Source: a virus. Taken from it: a stretch of 20,101 bases of DNA. Every line of letters starts with the position of its first letter. Within the stretch, counting starts at the first letter, position 1. This document shows positions 8,241 through 15,246 of the stretch, one piece after another. The DNA lies in the IMG/VR virus record IMGVR_UViG_3300029286_000304, positions 1 to 20,101 of that record, one strand, 5' to 3'. A model generated the notes under the pieces. That model saw only the letters and a program-made list of their open reading frames with translations. It ran no database searches and was not told where the DNA came from. The position numbers were made by a program, and so were the translations under genes.

Positions 8241-8758
8241 TATCGTTTTAAATAAAGTTTATAATATAAATATTGTAGAACATTAGCAATAACAAGCAAA
8301 ACAACAAATAACCATATCCAACCGGGTATATGTTTTTCAATAACTGTTGTAGCTTTATAATTTTTGTATTTCTCATACAAATACCGATAATACTCGATTT
8401 TGGCATTTCTTATAAGAACGTTTATTGTTCCTGTTTTTAATCGAGGTTTAACATTAATTACATTATCCTTCACCCAAACATCTACTGAAACATAATCATA
8501 ATCATAAGTTCTCATTGCAATATCAATCTCTCCTGATGGAGGACAGTCAGCTTTAACCTTTATTGTATCGGCAGGTAATGCAGGTAACTGAACAGCAAAT
8601 ATTGAATCGTGACGAACGATACTATCATGTTTGATCACTGTAGTGTCGTGTATCTCAACAGATGGGCATTTCTTACACCACTTGTTTAATCGCTTCTGAT
8701 AACTGCATGAAGCGAACAATAAACTTAAAATCAAACAATATGTGTATGTTTTTTTCAT
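8240..8758 (-). CDS. Outer-membrane lipoprotein with C-terminal TM: unimolecular spanin candidate
   Basis: A 172-aa protein with an N-terminal lipoprotein signal (MKKTYTYCLILSLLFASC, lipobox LFAS-C18) and one strongly hydrophobic segment near the C-terminus (about 146-166, GWIWLFVVLLVIANVLQYLY) followed by a basic tail. Between them lies a periplasmic stretch with an HD(T/S)-repeat (HDTTVIKHDSIVRHDSIF) and a beta-rich part. A lipid anchor at one end and an inner-membrane helix at the other is the diagnostic layout of a u-spanin such as T1 gp11, which fuses the membranes as the last lysis step. It lies directly after the amidase gene in a lysis cassette. The role is inferred; sequence similarity to known spanins was not tested. 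Confidence 0.7.
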   Translation of the reverse strand: MKKTYTYCLILSLLFASCSYQKRLNKWCKKCPSVEIHDTTVIKHDSIVRHDSIFAVQLPALPADTIKVKADCPPSGEIDIAMRTYDYDYVSVDVWVKDNVINVKPRLKTGTINVLIRNAKIEYYRYLYEKYKNYKATTVIEKHIPGWIWLFVVLLVIANVLQYLYYKLYLKR

Positions 8759-8762
8759 TTTA

Positions 8763-8783
8763 TTACTTTTTACTAATTACTTT
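8763..8783. repeat. 7-bp tandem repeats (3 units) at the amidase 3' end
   Basis: Heptads TTACTTT, TTACTAA, TTACTTT begin at the amidase stop and continue into its last codons, so they encode the terminal residues. This is the only place where the repeat enters a reading frame by more than a stop codon. Confidence 0.65.
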
Positions 8784-9260
8784 TTTAACATAAATATTCT
8801 TATCGGCTATGCTAATGCTTTTAAGCCATGTTGGAACATCAAACGACGGACAAGCTTTCGGGTCGAACTGGTTATGACCGGCTATTAATATGTCAGGATG
8901 TTTCTGAATCATTTCCATTACATATTTTTGCAGAGCGAACTTCTGAGCATTTGTCCTCGTATCTTTAGGATCTTTATAAGGCTTATCCATCCCGCCTATA
9001 TAGCATACGTGTCTTGATATTGCATTCATCACTCCGGCTCCATAAGTAAGTTCATACAGGTTAACATAATTGTCTTCATCATAAGGACGAAGATTTTCAA
9101 CAGAACCATCAAGGTGTATAATGTCTGAGTAACCGGGTCTGTCCCATCCTCTGCCTTTTGGAGGCGGACTCATGTGAAATGCTTTTATCTGTGCTCCTGT
9201 ATATTCTTTTCCTTCGGGAGTTGCAGAACAATGTATGATTAGAAATGTTAACTTACCCAT
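8763..9260 (-). CDS. Endolysin: N-acetylmuramoyl-L-alanine amidase, T7 lysozyme-like
   Basis: A 165-aa amidase_2/PGRP-fold protein that cleaves the bond between muramic acid and L-alanine. Zinc ligands match the T7 lysozyme set: H10 (LIIHCSATPEGKEYT), H129 (IAGHNQF) and C137 (DPKACPSFD), with catalytic candidates Y44 (GYSDIIHLDGSV) and K135. I chose ATG 9260 because homology begins there; the frame extends upstream to 9347, but that part lies inside the holin gene. The start overlaps the holin stop by 8 bp. No signal peptide, so it depends on the holin for export. The last codons merge with a 7-bp tandem repeat at the stop. Confidence 0.92.
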   Translation of the reverse strand: MGKLTFLIIHCSATPEGKEYTGAQIKAFHMSPPPKGRGWDRPGYSDIIHLDGSVENLRPYDEDNYVNLYELTYGAGVMNAISRHVCYIGGMDKPYKDPKDTRTNAQKFALQKYVMEMIQKHPDILIAGHNQFDPKACPSFDVPTWLKSISIADKNIYVKKVISKK

Positions 9261-9477
9261 TTTTATTTTTCTTAAAAAAACATCTGTATTTCTCATTAAC
9301 ATATTTAGCAAATTTTCCACCCCACCAACCGATAAATCCTCCAACAAATGCTAATACCAGAGCTTGAAAAAATTTATCATTCATTAAGGATGCTATGAAT
9401 CCAACACTTGATCCAAATATTACAGATAGAATTTTTCCAAGCATATTCTTTGATTTTTGATTATAAATTTTTAACAT
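9253..9477 (-). CDS. Putative holin
   Basis: A 74-aa protein with two hydrophobic segments, about 12-30 (MLGKILSVIFGSSVGFIAS) and 38-57 (FFQALVLAFVGGFIGWWGG), and a very basic C-terminal tail (KYRCFFKKNKNG). Size, topology and coupling to the amidase gene (8-bp overlap) fit a class II holin that opens the inner membrane. A second start at M12 (9444) could give a shorter form, as in dual-start holins; this is speculative. Holins are too diverse for sequence-only certainty. Confidence 0.7.
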   Translation of the reverse strand: MLKIYNQKSKNMLGKILSVIFGSSVGFIASLMNDKFFQALVLAFVGGFIGWWGGKFAKYVNEKYRCFFKKNKNG

Positions 9478-9489
9478 TTATTTTCTTTG

Positions 9490-9546
9490 AACCCGGAGGA
9501 GGATTCGAACCTCCTCTGTGCGTGATTCCATATTATATCGCGGGTT
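9490..9546 (-). other. tRNA-like T-arm/acceptor element (not a full tRNA)
   Basis: On the minus strand, between capsid and holin genes, a perfect T-arm occurs: stem GGAGG, loop TTCGAAT, stem CCTCC (9514-9498), extendable to 7 bp. The next bases end in CGGGTT (9495-9490), which pairs with AACCCG at 9546-9541, giving a 6-bp acceptor-like stem. The whole is only 57 nt. The roughly 26 nt between the two arms contain no convincing D-arm or anticodon arm. It is a tRNA remnant or a tRNA-like structured RNA inside the late transcript. Confidence 0.6.
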
Positions 9547-9569
9547 AGTTTTATCTTATTACTTATACC

Positions 9570-10634
9570 TTATGCAGCATCCTGAACAATTGCAACAACG
9601 CCTTTTTCATCAGCTCTGCGGATACGTCCGCCCATTCTTTGTAATGAAGAATATACATCGCCAAAGAAAGTAGGATCGTTCAGATTTTCAAAGAACTCAG
9701 TGCTGCCCATTGCCTTTTCGAGTGAAAGTTTTTGCCAGCAAAGAACGCAGTCGTTATCTGTTGTAGCTCCGACAGCGCCGGGTAATTTAATAACCGGAGT
9801 TGTAGCGTTGGTATATGTAAGTACGGAAGCTCTTTCAAGTATCTGGAATCCATATAATTTAGCTACAGTACCTTCAGGAAGATTCATTTCACGAACGGAA
9901 TCACGTGCAGTATTGAAAGCAGTGTCATCAGTTAATTGTGCATACATATCACTTGAGAGTAAAGCATATCTGTCAGCTTTTGGAACGCCATCTTTATTCA
10001 TCAGTTTTTGAGCGTTTTTCAAATCTTTAACAAGTAAAGCTTTCCTGTTACCGGTTGCTGAAGCTAAATGTGCAGCAACACTCGAACCTGTAGTTCTTAT
10101 AATTCTTGTTGCACCTGCTGGAGCCCATTTATAAAGCATCCATTCTGCTATAAGTTCTTTAAGACCGGATAGATCTTCCTGAAGTATGCTTCCGAGTTTA
10201 TCATACGACAATTCGTATTTATCGGCGTTAACTATCAGTCGGGGATCGGTTGTAAATTCATCAAGTGCATAAGTTATATCTACATCCTGGCGTTGGGTAA
10301 TTGTAGCCGGTAAATTTGTACGGTTACGTTTAACACCCGAAGCTGCACCGGCCTGTGGTATATGAACCAATGTACCATTTATAACGAATGCATCCGCATT
10401 AAAACAATAGTTAAGGAATTCGTTATCCTTAAAAAGATTACCTATAATATAATCTACCCATACCTCTTTTTGTATTGCCATTGCAATCGTACCTTTTTGC
10501 GATTGCATAAAGAGACTAATTCCTATAACTCCTCCGGTAGTAATTGACGGATTAATACCTGATGCTATTCCTAAACTTGCACCACCGAGAATCGTAAACA
10601 TAAATGTTACGAGAAAGAAAATTGATTTTTTCAT
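9570..10634 (-). CDS. Major capsid protein with hydrophobic N-terminal extension
   Basis: A 354-aa protein. From about residue 52 (MAIQKEVWVDYIIGNLFKDN) it reads as the major capsid protein of Bacteroidota Mu-like phages: VHIPQAGAASGVKRN, then DVDITYALDEFTTDPRLI, then ELSYDKLGSILQEDL. Upstream, residues 1-51 hold two hydrophobic stretches starting MKKSIFFLVTFMFTILGG. The long start (10634) has a typical A-rich leader; the internal ATG at 10481 would give the 303-aa mature-like form. I chose the long form because I recall similar extensions in related capsid genes. The extension may be removed by the head protease. The gene lies downstream of the protease/scaffold and fibre-like genes. Confidence 0.85.
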   Translation of the reverse strand: MKKSIFFLVTFMFTILGGASLGIASGINPSITTGGVIGISLFMQSQKGTIAMAIQKEVWVDYIIGNLFKDNEFLNYCFNADAFVINGTLVHIPQAGAASGVKRNRTNLPATITQRQDVDITYALDEFTTDPRLIVNADKYELSYDKLGSILQEDLSGLKELIAEWMLYKWAPAGATRIIRTTGSSVAAHLASATGNRKALLVKDLKNAQKLMNKDGVPKADRYALLSSDMYAQLTDDTAFNTARDSVREMNLPEGTVAKLYGFQILERASVLTYTNATTPVIKLPGAVGATTDNDCVLCWQKLSLEKAMGSTEFFENLNDPTFFGDVYSSLQRMGGRIRRADEKGVVAIVQDAA

Positions 10635-10666
10635 TTTATTTTTTTATTTTTTAGTTTATACTTTTT

Positions 10667-10715
10667 TTACTTATTACTTATTACTTTTTACTTGTTACTT
10701 TTTACTTTTTACTTT
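10667..10715. repeat. 7-bp tandem repeats (7 units) before the capsid gene
   Basis: Seven consecutive heptads on the + strand: TTACTTA, TTACTTA, TTACTTT, TTACTTG, TTACTTT, TTACTTT, TTACTTT. They fill the spacer and include part of the fibre-gene stop codon. In the sense strand of the genes this reads AAGTAAN repeats, followed by an A-rich leader to the capsid start. Confidence 0.9.
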
Positions 10716-11808
10716 ATTCAATCAAATCAGCAGCCCATGCAGGAGAACCGGAAACCATTTTCAGTACCTGTCCGTCAGTGCCTTTTGGGATAATTGTCCA
10801 TGCAGTACCGCTCCAGTATATAATGTCACCAGCAGCTACACCATCGGCAAGTTTTGCAAGTGTTACATTTTTATCTTTTATTTTAGCGGTTTCAACTGCA
10901 TCAGCTGCAATTTGTCCTGCTGTTATTGCAAGATCATCAATCTTTGAAGTTTCAATAGCTTTAGCAGCGATATGTTCAGTATCAACAGCAAGATTTGCAA
11001 GCTGAGTACCTGTTACGGCAGCATCATCAATTTTAGCTGTTGTTACAGCTTTATCGAGAATCTTATCAGTGGTAACGGCATCAGAAGCAAGTTTGTCGGC
11101 TGTTACATTTGCGTTGAGAATCTTTGCGGTTGTTACAGCATCTGAAGCAAGTTTATCGGCTGTTACATTTGCGTTGAGAATCTTTGCGGTTGTTACGGCA
11201 TCCGAAGCAAGTTTGTCGGCTGTTACGTTTGCATTGAGAATCTTTGCGGTTGTTACGGCATCCGAAGCAAGTTTGTCGGCTGTTACGTTTGCATTGAGAA
11301 TTTTTGCAGTTGTTACGGCATCCGAAGCAAGTTTGTCGGCTGTTACGTTTGCATTGAGAATCTTTGCGGTTGTTACGGCATCCGAAGCAAGTTTTGCTGC
11401 TGTAACAGAACCGTCATCAACCACTGCAACATCAGCAGAAACAACAATGAATGCTGTGCCGTTGTATTTTGCAAATAAGTAACGGGTTTCTCCTGTTGGT
11501 ACCACAAATGAATTACCACTTATTCCGGTACCGAATGTAATGGTGCGGTCAGCAGTAATTGCTGAAATTTTTAAAAGCATTTCAGCGCCGGGAGTAACTT
11601 GTTCATCTGTTACAACCGAAATTGCAGCATCATGAGCCAGATCGGCAATGCTCGAAAAATTGTGCATTTCTTTTACAGGTATTGAAATTGTTGCCGATTC
11701 ATCAATATCCTGTGTCTCTGAGATTGGAAATAAAACTTCTTTTGTTTCAGTCAGGTGATCTGAAGGAACAAAATTTTCGGAATAAGGGGAACCTTTTTTT
11801 GTGTACAT
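10714..11808 (-). CDS. Repeat-rich fibre-like protein (head or tail fibre)
   Basis: A 364-aa protein. Residues about 1-130 form a beta-rich head domain (LFPISETQDIDESATISIPV, TADRTITFGTGISGNSFVVP). About 131-250 hold six copies of LASDAVTTAKIL or a close variant separated by NANVTADK (20-residue period), then diverged copies (KAVTTAKIDDAAVTGTQLA). The end (GDIIYWSGTAWTIIPKGTDG) is a common fibre C-terminal motif. Such A-V-T-T-A-K-I repeats make fibrous beta-helical shafts. The position between head protease and major capsid suggests a head fibre or decoration protein rather than a tail fibre, but this is inference from location only. Confidence 0.7.
   Translation of the reverse strand: MYTKKGSPYSENFVPSDHLTETKEVLFPISETQDIDESATISIPVKEMHNFSSIADLAHDAAISVVTDEQVTPGAEMLLKISAITADRTITFGTGISGNSFVVPTGETRYLFAKYNGTAFIVVSADVAVVDDGSVTAAKLASDAVTTAKILNANVTADKLASDAVTTAKILNANVTADKLASDAVTTAKILNANVTADKLASDAVTTAKILNANVTADKLASDAVTTAKILNANVTADKLASDAVTTDKILDKAVTTAKIDDAAVTGTQLANLAVDTEHIAAKAIETSKIDDLAITAGQIAADAVETAKIKDKNVTLAKLADGVAAGDIIYWSGTAWTIIPKGTDGQVLKMVSGSPAWAADLIE
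11071..11395. repeat. 60-bp in-frame tandem repeats inside the fibre gene
   Basis: About five near-identical 60-bp units, with partial units at both edges, align exactly at 60-base intervals between 11071 and 11395. Most differences are single third-position changes (for example ACATTT/ACGTTT, TCTGAA/TCCGAA), so the 20-residue protein repeat is conserved. Copy number could change by recombination or slippage. Confidence 0.95.
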
Positions 11809-11842
11809 TTTATTTTGATTTTTGGTTAATACTTTTTTTTAT

Positions 11843-11882
11843 TTAATGACGCTGCATAGCAGCAAATGACCTAATGACAATT
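11843..11882. repeat. TAATGAC-type dispersed repeat, copy A (diverged)
   Basis: The spacer between protease and fibre genes holds three heptamers close to TAATGAC (TAATGAC, AAATGAC, TAATGAC). The first two are separated by GCTGC-ATA-GCAGC, an inverted repeat with a 5-bp stem. It lies in the same + orientation as the other copies although the flanking genes run leftward. Confidence 0.7.
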
Positions 11883-11887
11883 AAGTA

Positions 11888-13009
11888 CTAAGCCTTAAAT
11901 TCCTTTCCATACTCAGCTTTAAACAATCCTTTGAATTTGTCGAAGTCATTTGCTTTCATTGCTTCCAAACCTTTAGGATCGTTCTTCATAAAGTCTTTAT
12001 ATGACCACTTAGCTCTTTTATCAGCTTCAGCTGATTCGCCATTATTAATTTGGTTGTGAACCGGATTGTATGCTTTCATTGCATTTAAAGCTTTTTCAGC
12101 AGCATCAAAATTTGAAGTTGCCAGTGCGGTATAACTGTCTTTTAGTTCAGCTGTTATCTTACCATCTTTTTCAGCTTTATCAACAAGATTTTTCACTCTT
12201 GCTTCATGATCAAGTTTTGCCTTGTCTTCAAAACCTTTCAGTTTATCTTCAAGTTCACCAATGGATTTTTTTGCAGCTTTGTGATCGTTAATTTCTTTTT
12301 GAATACGGGCAGTTACCTGATCAGGAGTTGAGTCGGCTGCCATTCCGAACATTGCAATAAATACAGTGAGATCTTTCATTGTTTCATTTTTTTGGTTAAT
12401 ATCAATTTTATTATAGAATTCAAACATTTCTTTAGCGGTGATCTTAGAAGTTTCAGCAGGTATAGTAACAACAGGACCGTCATATATTTCATCAATTAAC
12501 TTTTCCTGTAATGCTTCCTGTGCATTCATCCATTTATTTACACCTCTCTGCATGAATTTAGATTTAGCCTGATCAACAGGTAATCCGGTTCTCGAAGCAT
12601 ATATATCTGTTAAATCTTTTTCTAAAGAATCAAGTTGAGTGGCAATATCTCTTAATGATTGGGAATCGCCTTCAGCGGATCCGGAAGGACAATGAACCAT
12701 GAGCCTTGCATATTTGCTCATGTATATTTTATTACCGCTCATGGCAATTACCGATGCCATACTGGCGGCTATACCATCAATATAAATATTGACTGTACAT
12801 TTACTTTGCTTGATAAGATTATAAATTGCAATACCTTCAAACACACCTCCACCGCCACTATTAATGCGGACATTTATTGTTGAAAATTTATTGGATATAT
12901 TTTTCAACTCATTCGCAAAATCATTGGCTGTAATATCAAAACCGATGAAACCATATAAATAGATTTCAGCGGTGTTATCATTTACAGCTTTGAATCGGAA
13001 TTTCTGCAT
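11888..13009 (-). CDS. ClpP-like head maturation protease fused to scaffold domain
   Basis: A 373-aa protein with two parts. Residues 1-180 are a ClpP-fold prohead protease: glycine loop (INSGGGGVFEGIAIYNL, about 50-65), nucleophile in GIAASMAS (S83), histidine in LMVHCPSG (H106), and the terminal helix WMNAQEALQEKLIDEI. At the usual Asp position before that helix (ClpP DRFLSA) there is Asn (N158). Residues 211-373 are charged and helical (IGELEDKLKGFEDKAKL), fitting a scaffold. An internal ATG at 12379 (M211) with an A-rich leader could give free scaffold, as Mu gpZ is made inside the gpI gene. The protein shapes the prohead and cleaves capsid and scaffold. First gene of the leftward block. 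Confidence 0.85.
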   Translation of the reverse strand: MQKFRFKAVNDNTAEIYLYGFIGFDITANDFANELKNISNKFSTINVRINSGGGGVFEGIAIYNLIKQSKCTVNIYIDGIAASMASVIAMSGNKIYMSKYARLMVHCPSGSAEGDSQSLRDIATQLDSLEKDLTDIYASRTGLPVDQAKSKFMQRGVNKWMNAQEALQEKLIDEIYDGPVVTIPAETSKITAKEMFEFYNKIDINQKNETMKDLTVFIAMFGMAADSTPDQVTARIQKEINDHKAAKKSIGELEDKLKGFEDKAKLDHEARVKNLVDKAEKDGKITAELKDSYTALATSNFDAAEKALNAMKAYNPVHNQINNGESAEADKRAKWSYKDFMKNDPKGLEAMKANDFDKFKGLFKAEYGKEFKA

Positions 13010-13028
13010 TTCGCATTTAATTTATCGT

Positions 13029-13062
13029 TGCAAAATTGTATGCAAAAAATCTCGTGTGCAAA
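13029..13062. repeat. Three TGCAAA direct repeats in the divergent spacer
   Basis: TGCAAA occurs at 13029-13034, 13041-13046 and 13057-13062, all within 20-55 bp of the leftward operon start. The spacing is 12 and 16 bp. It could be an operator, but the motif is short and AT-rich. Confidence 0.4.
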
Positions 13063-13154
13063 TAGTAATATACCTAACATACCAATATTCACACTTAACT
13101 CCGAGATTTTATATAGTAAACATTTCATCATTATTTTTCACAGTAAAGTCATTT

Positions 13155-13162
13155 TAAATTTG
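13155..13162 (+). promoter_or_regulatory. Candidate Bacteroidota -7 box for the rightward operon
   Basis: TAAATTTG matches the Bacteroidota -7 consensus TAnnTTTG and lies 15 bp before the small terminase start. No clear -33 TTTG is seen at the right distance, so an activator would be needed, as for Mu late genes, or the match is chance. Confidence 0.35.
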
Positions 13163-13177
13163 CCTAAAATCAATCGA

Positions 13178-13633
13178 ATGGACTTACCAATAGCGCAAAA
13201 AAAGGAGTGGGCAAAACTCCTGTACTTAAAGAGCGAACTCAATCAGAAAGAAATTGCCGAGAAAGTTGGCGTTGCTGAGAAAACACTTAGCAAATGGGTT
13301 AATGATGAACACGAGAACTGGGAGCTTCTCAAAAGTTCATTCATTATTACACGTGAACAGGAACTACGCAGGATATATATTCAGATCTCAGAACTAAATA
13401 ATTCCATTGCTAATCGTGATGAGGGCTTTCGTTTTTCTACTCCAAGAGATGCTGATGTACTTTCCAAACTTGCATCAGCAGCCAAAAGCCTCGAAGCTGA
13501 GACAAGTATAAGCGACACTATCTCTGTGTTTCGTGAATTCTCTGAATTCCTTAAAGAAATTGATTTTAGTAAAGCCAAAGAATTCATTGTATTTCAGGAT
13601 GCTTTCATTAAACATAAATTAAGTTCTCATTAA
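13178..13633 (+). CDS. Small terminase subunit candidate (HTH protein)
   Basis: A 151-aa protein. I chose ATG 13178 (MDLPIAQKKEWAKLLYLKSE) because the upstream extension to 13028 is low-complexity and crosses the promoter spacer. Residues about 21-41 form a helix-turn-helix (LNQKEIAEKVGVAEKTLSKW). The rest is helical (REQELRRIYIQISELNNSIA and SVFREFSEFLKEIDFSKAKE). Its place directly before the large terminase fits the DNA-recognition subunit that starts packaging. A transcription regulator is the alternative, given the HTH and first position in the operon. Confidence 0.7.
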   Translation: MDLPIAQKKEWAKLLYLKSELNQKEIAEKVGVAEKTLSKWVNDEHENWELLKSSFIITREQELRRIYIQISELNNSIANRDEGFRFSTPRDADVLSKLASAAKSLEAETSISDTISVFREFSEFLKEIDFSKAKEFIVFQDAFIKHKLSSH

Positions 13634-13640
13634 TTATTAT

Positions 13641-13674
13641 TAATGACAGCGAAGCGTAATGACAATTAATGACA
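13641..13674. repeat. TAATGAC-type dispersed repeat, copy B
   Basis: Between the small and large terminase genes, TAATGAC is followed by AGCG-A-AGCG, a second TAATGAC, then AAT and a third TAATGAC. This is one full 26-bp unit plus the start of the next, and fills most of the 46-bp spacer. Confidence 0.9.
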
Positions 13675-13679
13675 TTTAG

Positions 13680-15200
13680 ATGAAACAAAAGGATAAAAAT
13701 TCACTTCAGTTCTGGGAAGAGTTTCGTAGGGATATTCTTGAAAGTACTGCTATTCCTAAAGAATCGGAAGCCCAAAAAATAAAGCGAATTAAGCAGCTTG
13801 AAGAGAATCCGGAAGAATGGTTCATCTTTCATTTTCAGAAGTATTGTACCGCACCGCCTGCATCATTTCATATAAAAGCAACACAACGTTTATTTGCAAA
13901 TGAGCGTTGGTATGAAGTACGTGCATGGAGCCGTGAACTTGCCAAGTCAGCAAGAGTAATGATGGAGGCAATGTACTTGGTATTTACCGGAAAGATTAAA
14001 AACATTCTTATTGTATCTTCAACATTCGATGATGCATGTCGTTTATTAAAACCTTATAAAATATTTCTTGAAGAAAGCCAGCGTATAAAACATGATTACG
14101 GTAATCAGCGTTATATGGGACATTGGGAGGAAAGCGAATTTACAACTGCAAAGGGTGCAGCATTCAGGGCAATCGGCGCAGGACAATCTCCACGTGGTAC
14201 CAGGAATGATAATTTTCGCCCCGACATGATCATCATTGATGATTTTGATACTGATGAAGAATGTAGAAATCCGAATATTGTAGAGCAGAAGTGGAAATGG
14301 ATTGAACAGGCTCTTATACCTACCGTATCAGTTTCCGGTTCATATCGCTTTGTATTCAATGGAAATATAATTGCTAAAGACTGCGCCATTACACGTGCAA
14401 TGAAAAAAGCAGATCATGTTGATATAATCAATATCCGCAATAATAAAGGTAAATCATCATGGCCCGAAAAAAATAGTGAAAAAGATATTGATGATATATT
14501 AAGTAAGATCAGTTTCGCTTCAGCGCAAAAAGAATATTATAATAACCCCATTACTGAAGGTTCTGTTTTTAAAGAAATACAATGGGCGAAATGCCCCCGG
14601 ATGAATCAACTGCGTTTTATAATTAATTACGGAGACCCGGCTCCAAGTAACCAAGAGAATAAAAAGAACTGTTATAAAGCATTAGTGCAACTTGGAATGC
14701 TTAATGGTGTGTTATACGTATATAATTGCAGGGTGGAACATGTGTCGAATGATAAGTTTGTAAATTGGTATTACGAACTTGAAGCTGTAGCTGATAAATC
14801 TATTCAGGTTTATAACTATATTGAAAATAATAGTTTGCAGGATCCTTTTTTTCAACAGGTTTTTTTACCGTTATTCCAGGAAGCAGGAAAGCTTAATGGA
14901 CATTATATCCATGTATCACCTGATGAACGTAAGAAGCCCGACAAATTCGCACGTATCGAGGGAAATCTCGAACCTCTTAATCGTGTCGGAAAACTTATTT
15001 TCAACATTGATGAAAAGAACAATCCTCACATGCAAAGATTGGAAGAGCAATTTAAAGCAGTAGAACCAAAATTATCAGCGCCGGTTGATGGAGTAGATGC
15101 AGTAGAAGGCGGTTATTTTATTCTAAATTATAAAATCAAAGCTTCATCACCAATTGATATAGGCAAAAGAAATTTCAGTGCAAATAAAAAACGCTTCTAA
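13680..15200 (+). CDS. Large terminase subunit (Mu gp28-like)
   Basis: A 506-aa packaging motor ATPase and nuclease. A deviant Walker A is at about 84-91 (SRELAKSA), after RWYEVRAW; Walker B at about 182-189 (DMIIIDDF). The segment GAGQSPRGTRNDNFRPD before it is typical of the family. The RNase H-like nuclease half begins at FIINYGDPAPSN (D319), with E382 (YNYIENNSLQD) and a later acidic patch (PVDGVDAVEGGYF, D469/D473). It cuts the DNA and pumps it through the portal. The gene starts right after a TAATGAC repeat copy. Confidence 0.9.
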   Translation: MKQKDKNSLQFWEEFRRDILESTAIPKESEAQKIKRIKQLEENPEEWFIFHFQKYCTAPPASFHIKATQRLFANERWYEVRAWSRELAKSARVMMEAMYLVFTGKIKNILIVSSTFDDACRLLKPYKIFLEESQRIKHDYGNQRYMGHWEESEFTTAKGAAFRAIGAGQSPRGTRNDNFRPDMIIIDDFDTDEECRNPNIVEQKWKWIEQALIPTVSVSGSYRFVFNGNIIAKDCAITRAMKKADHVDIINIRNNKGKSSWPEKNSEKDIDDILSKISFASAQKEYYNNPITEGSVFKEIQWAKCPRMNQLRFIINYGDPAPSNQENKKNCYKALVQLGMLNGVLYVYNCRVEHVSNDKFVNWYYELEAVADKSIQVYNYIENNSLQDPFFQQVFLPLFQEAGKLNGHYIHVSPDERKKPDKFARIEGNLEPLNRVGKLIFNIDEKNNPHMQRLEEQFKAVEPKLSAPVDGVDAVEGGYFILNYKIKASSPIDIGKRNFSANKKRF

Positions 15201-15201
15201 C

Positions 15202-15243
15202 AACTTTGAACTTTGAACAATGAACTTTAAACTTTAAACTTTT
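15202..15243. repeat. 7-bp tandem repeats (6 units) after the large terminase
   Basis: Heptads AACTTTG, AACTTTG, AACAATG, AACTTTA, AACTTTA, AACTTTT occupy the spacer and run into a T tract just before the ATG of the next gene. Same period as the repeats in the leftward block, but with a different core. Confidence 0.9.
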
Positions 15244-15246
15244 TTT

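Noticed and set aside
9261-9347. N-terminal extension of the amidase
   Set aside because: It overlaps the holin coding sequence, has no homology-like pattern, and the amidase fold begins at ATG 9260.
9490-9546. Complete tRNA gene
   Set aside because: Only T-arm and acceptor-like pairing are present; 57 nt is too short and no anticodon arm is visible.
11069-11482. 137-aa repetitive + strand frame (VVTASEASLSAVTFALRIFA)
   Set aside because: It is the antisense shadow of the 60-bp repeats in the fibre gene; the period of 60 is divisible by three, so all frames repeat without stops.
13028-13177. N-terminal extension of the small terminase
   Set aside because: It crosses the divergent promoter spacer and is low-complexity; ATG 13178 begins a well-formed domain.
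14111-14389. 92-aa minus frame inside the large terminase
   Set aside because: Antisense to conserved Walker B and neighbouring motifs; no supporting context.
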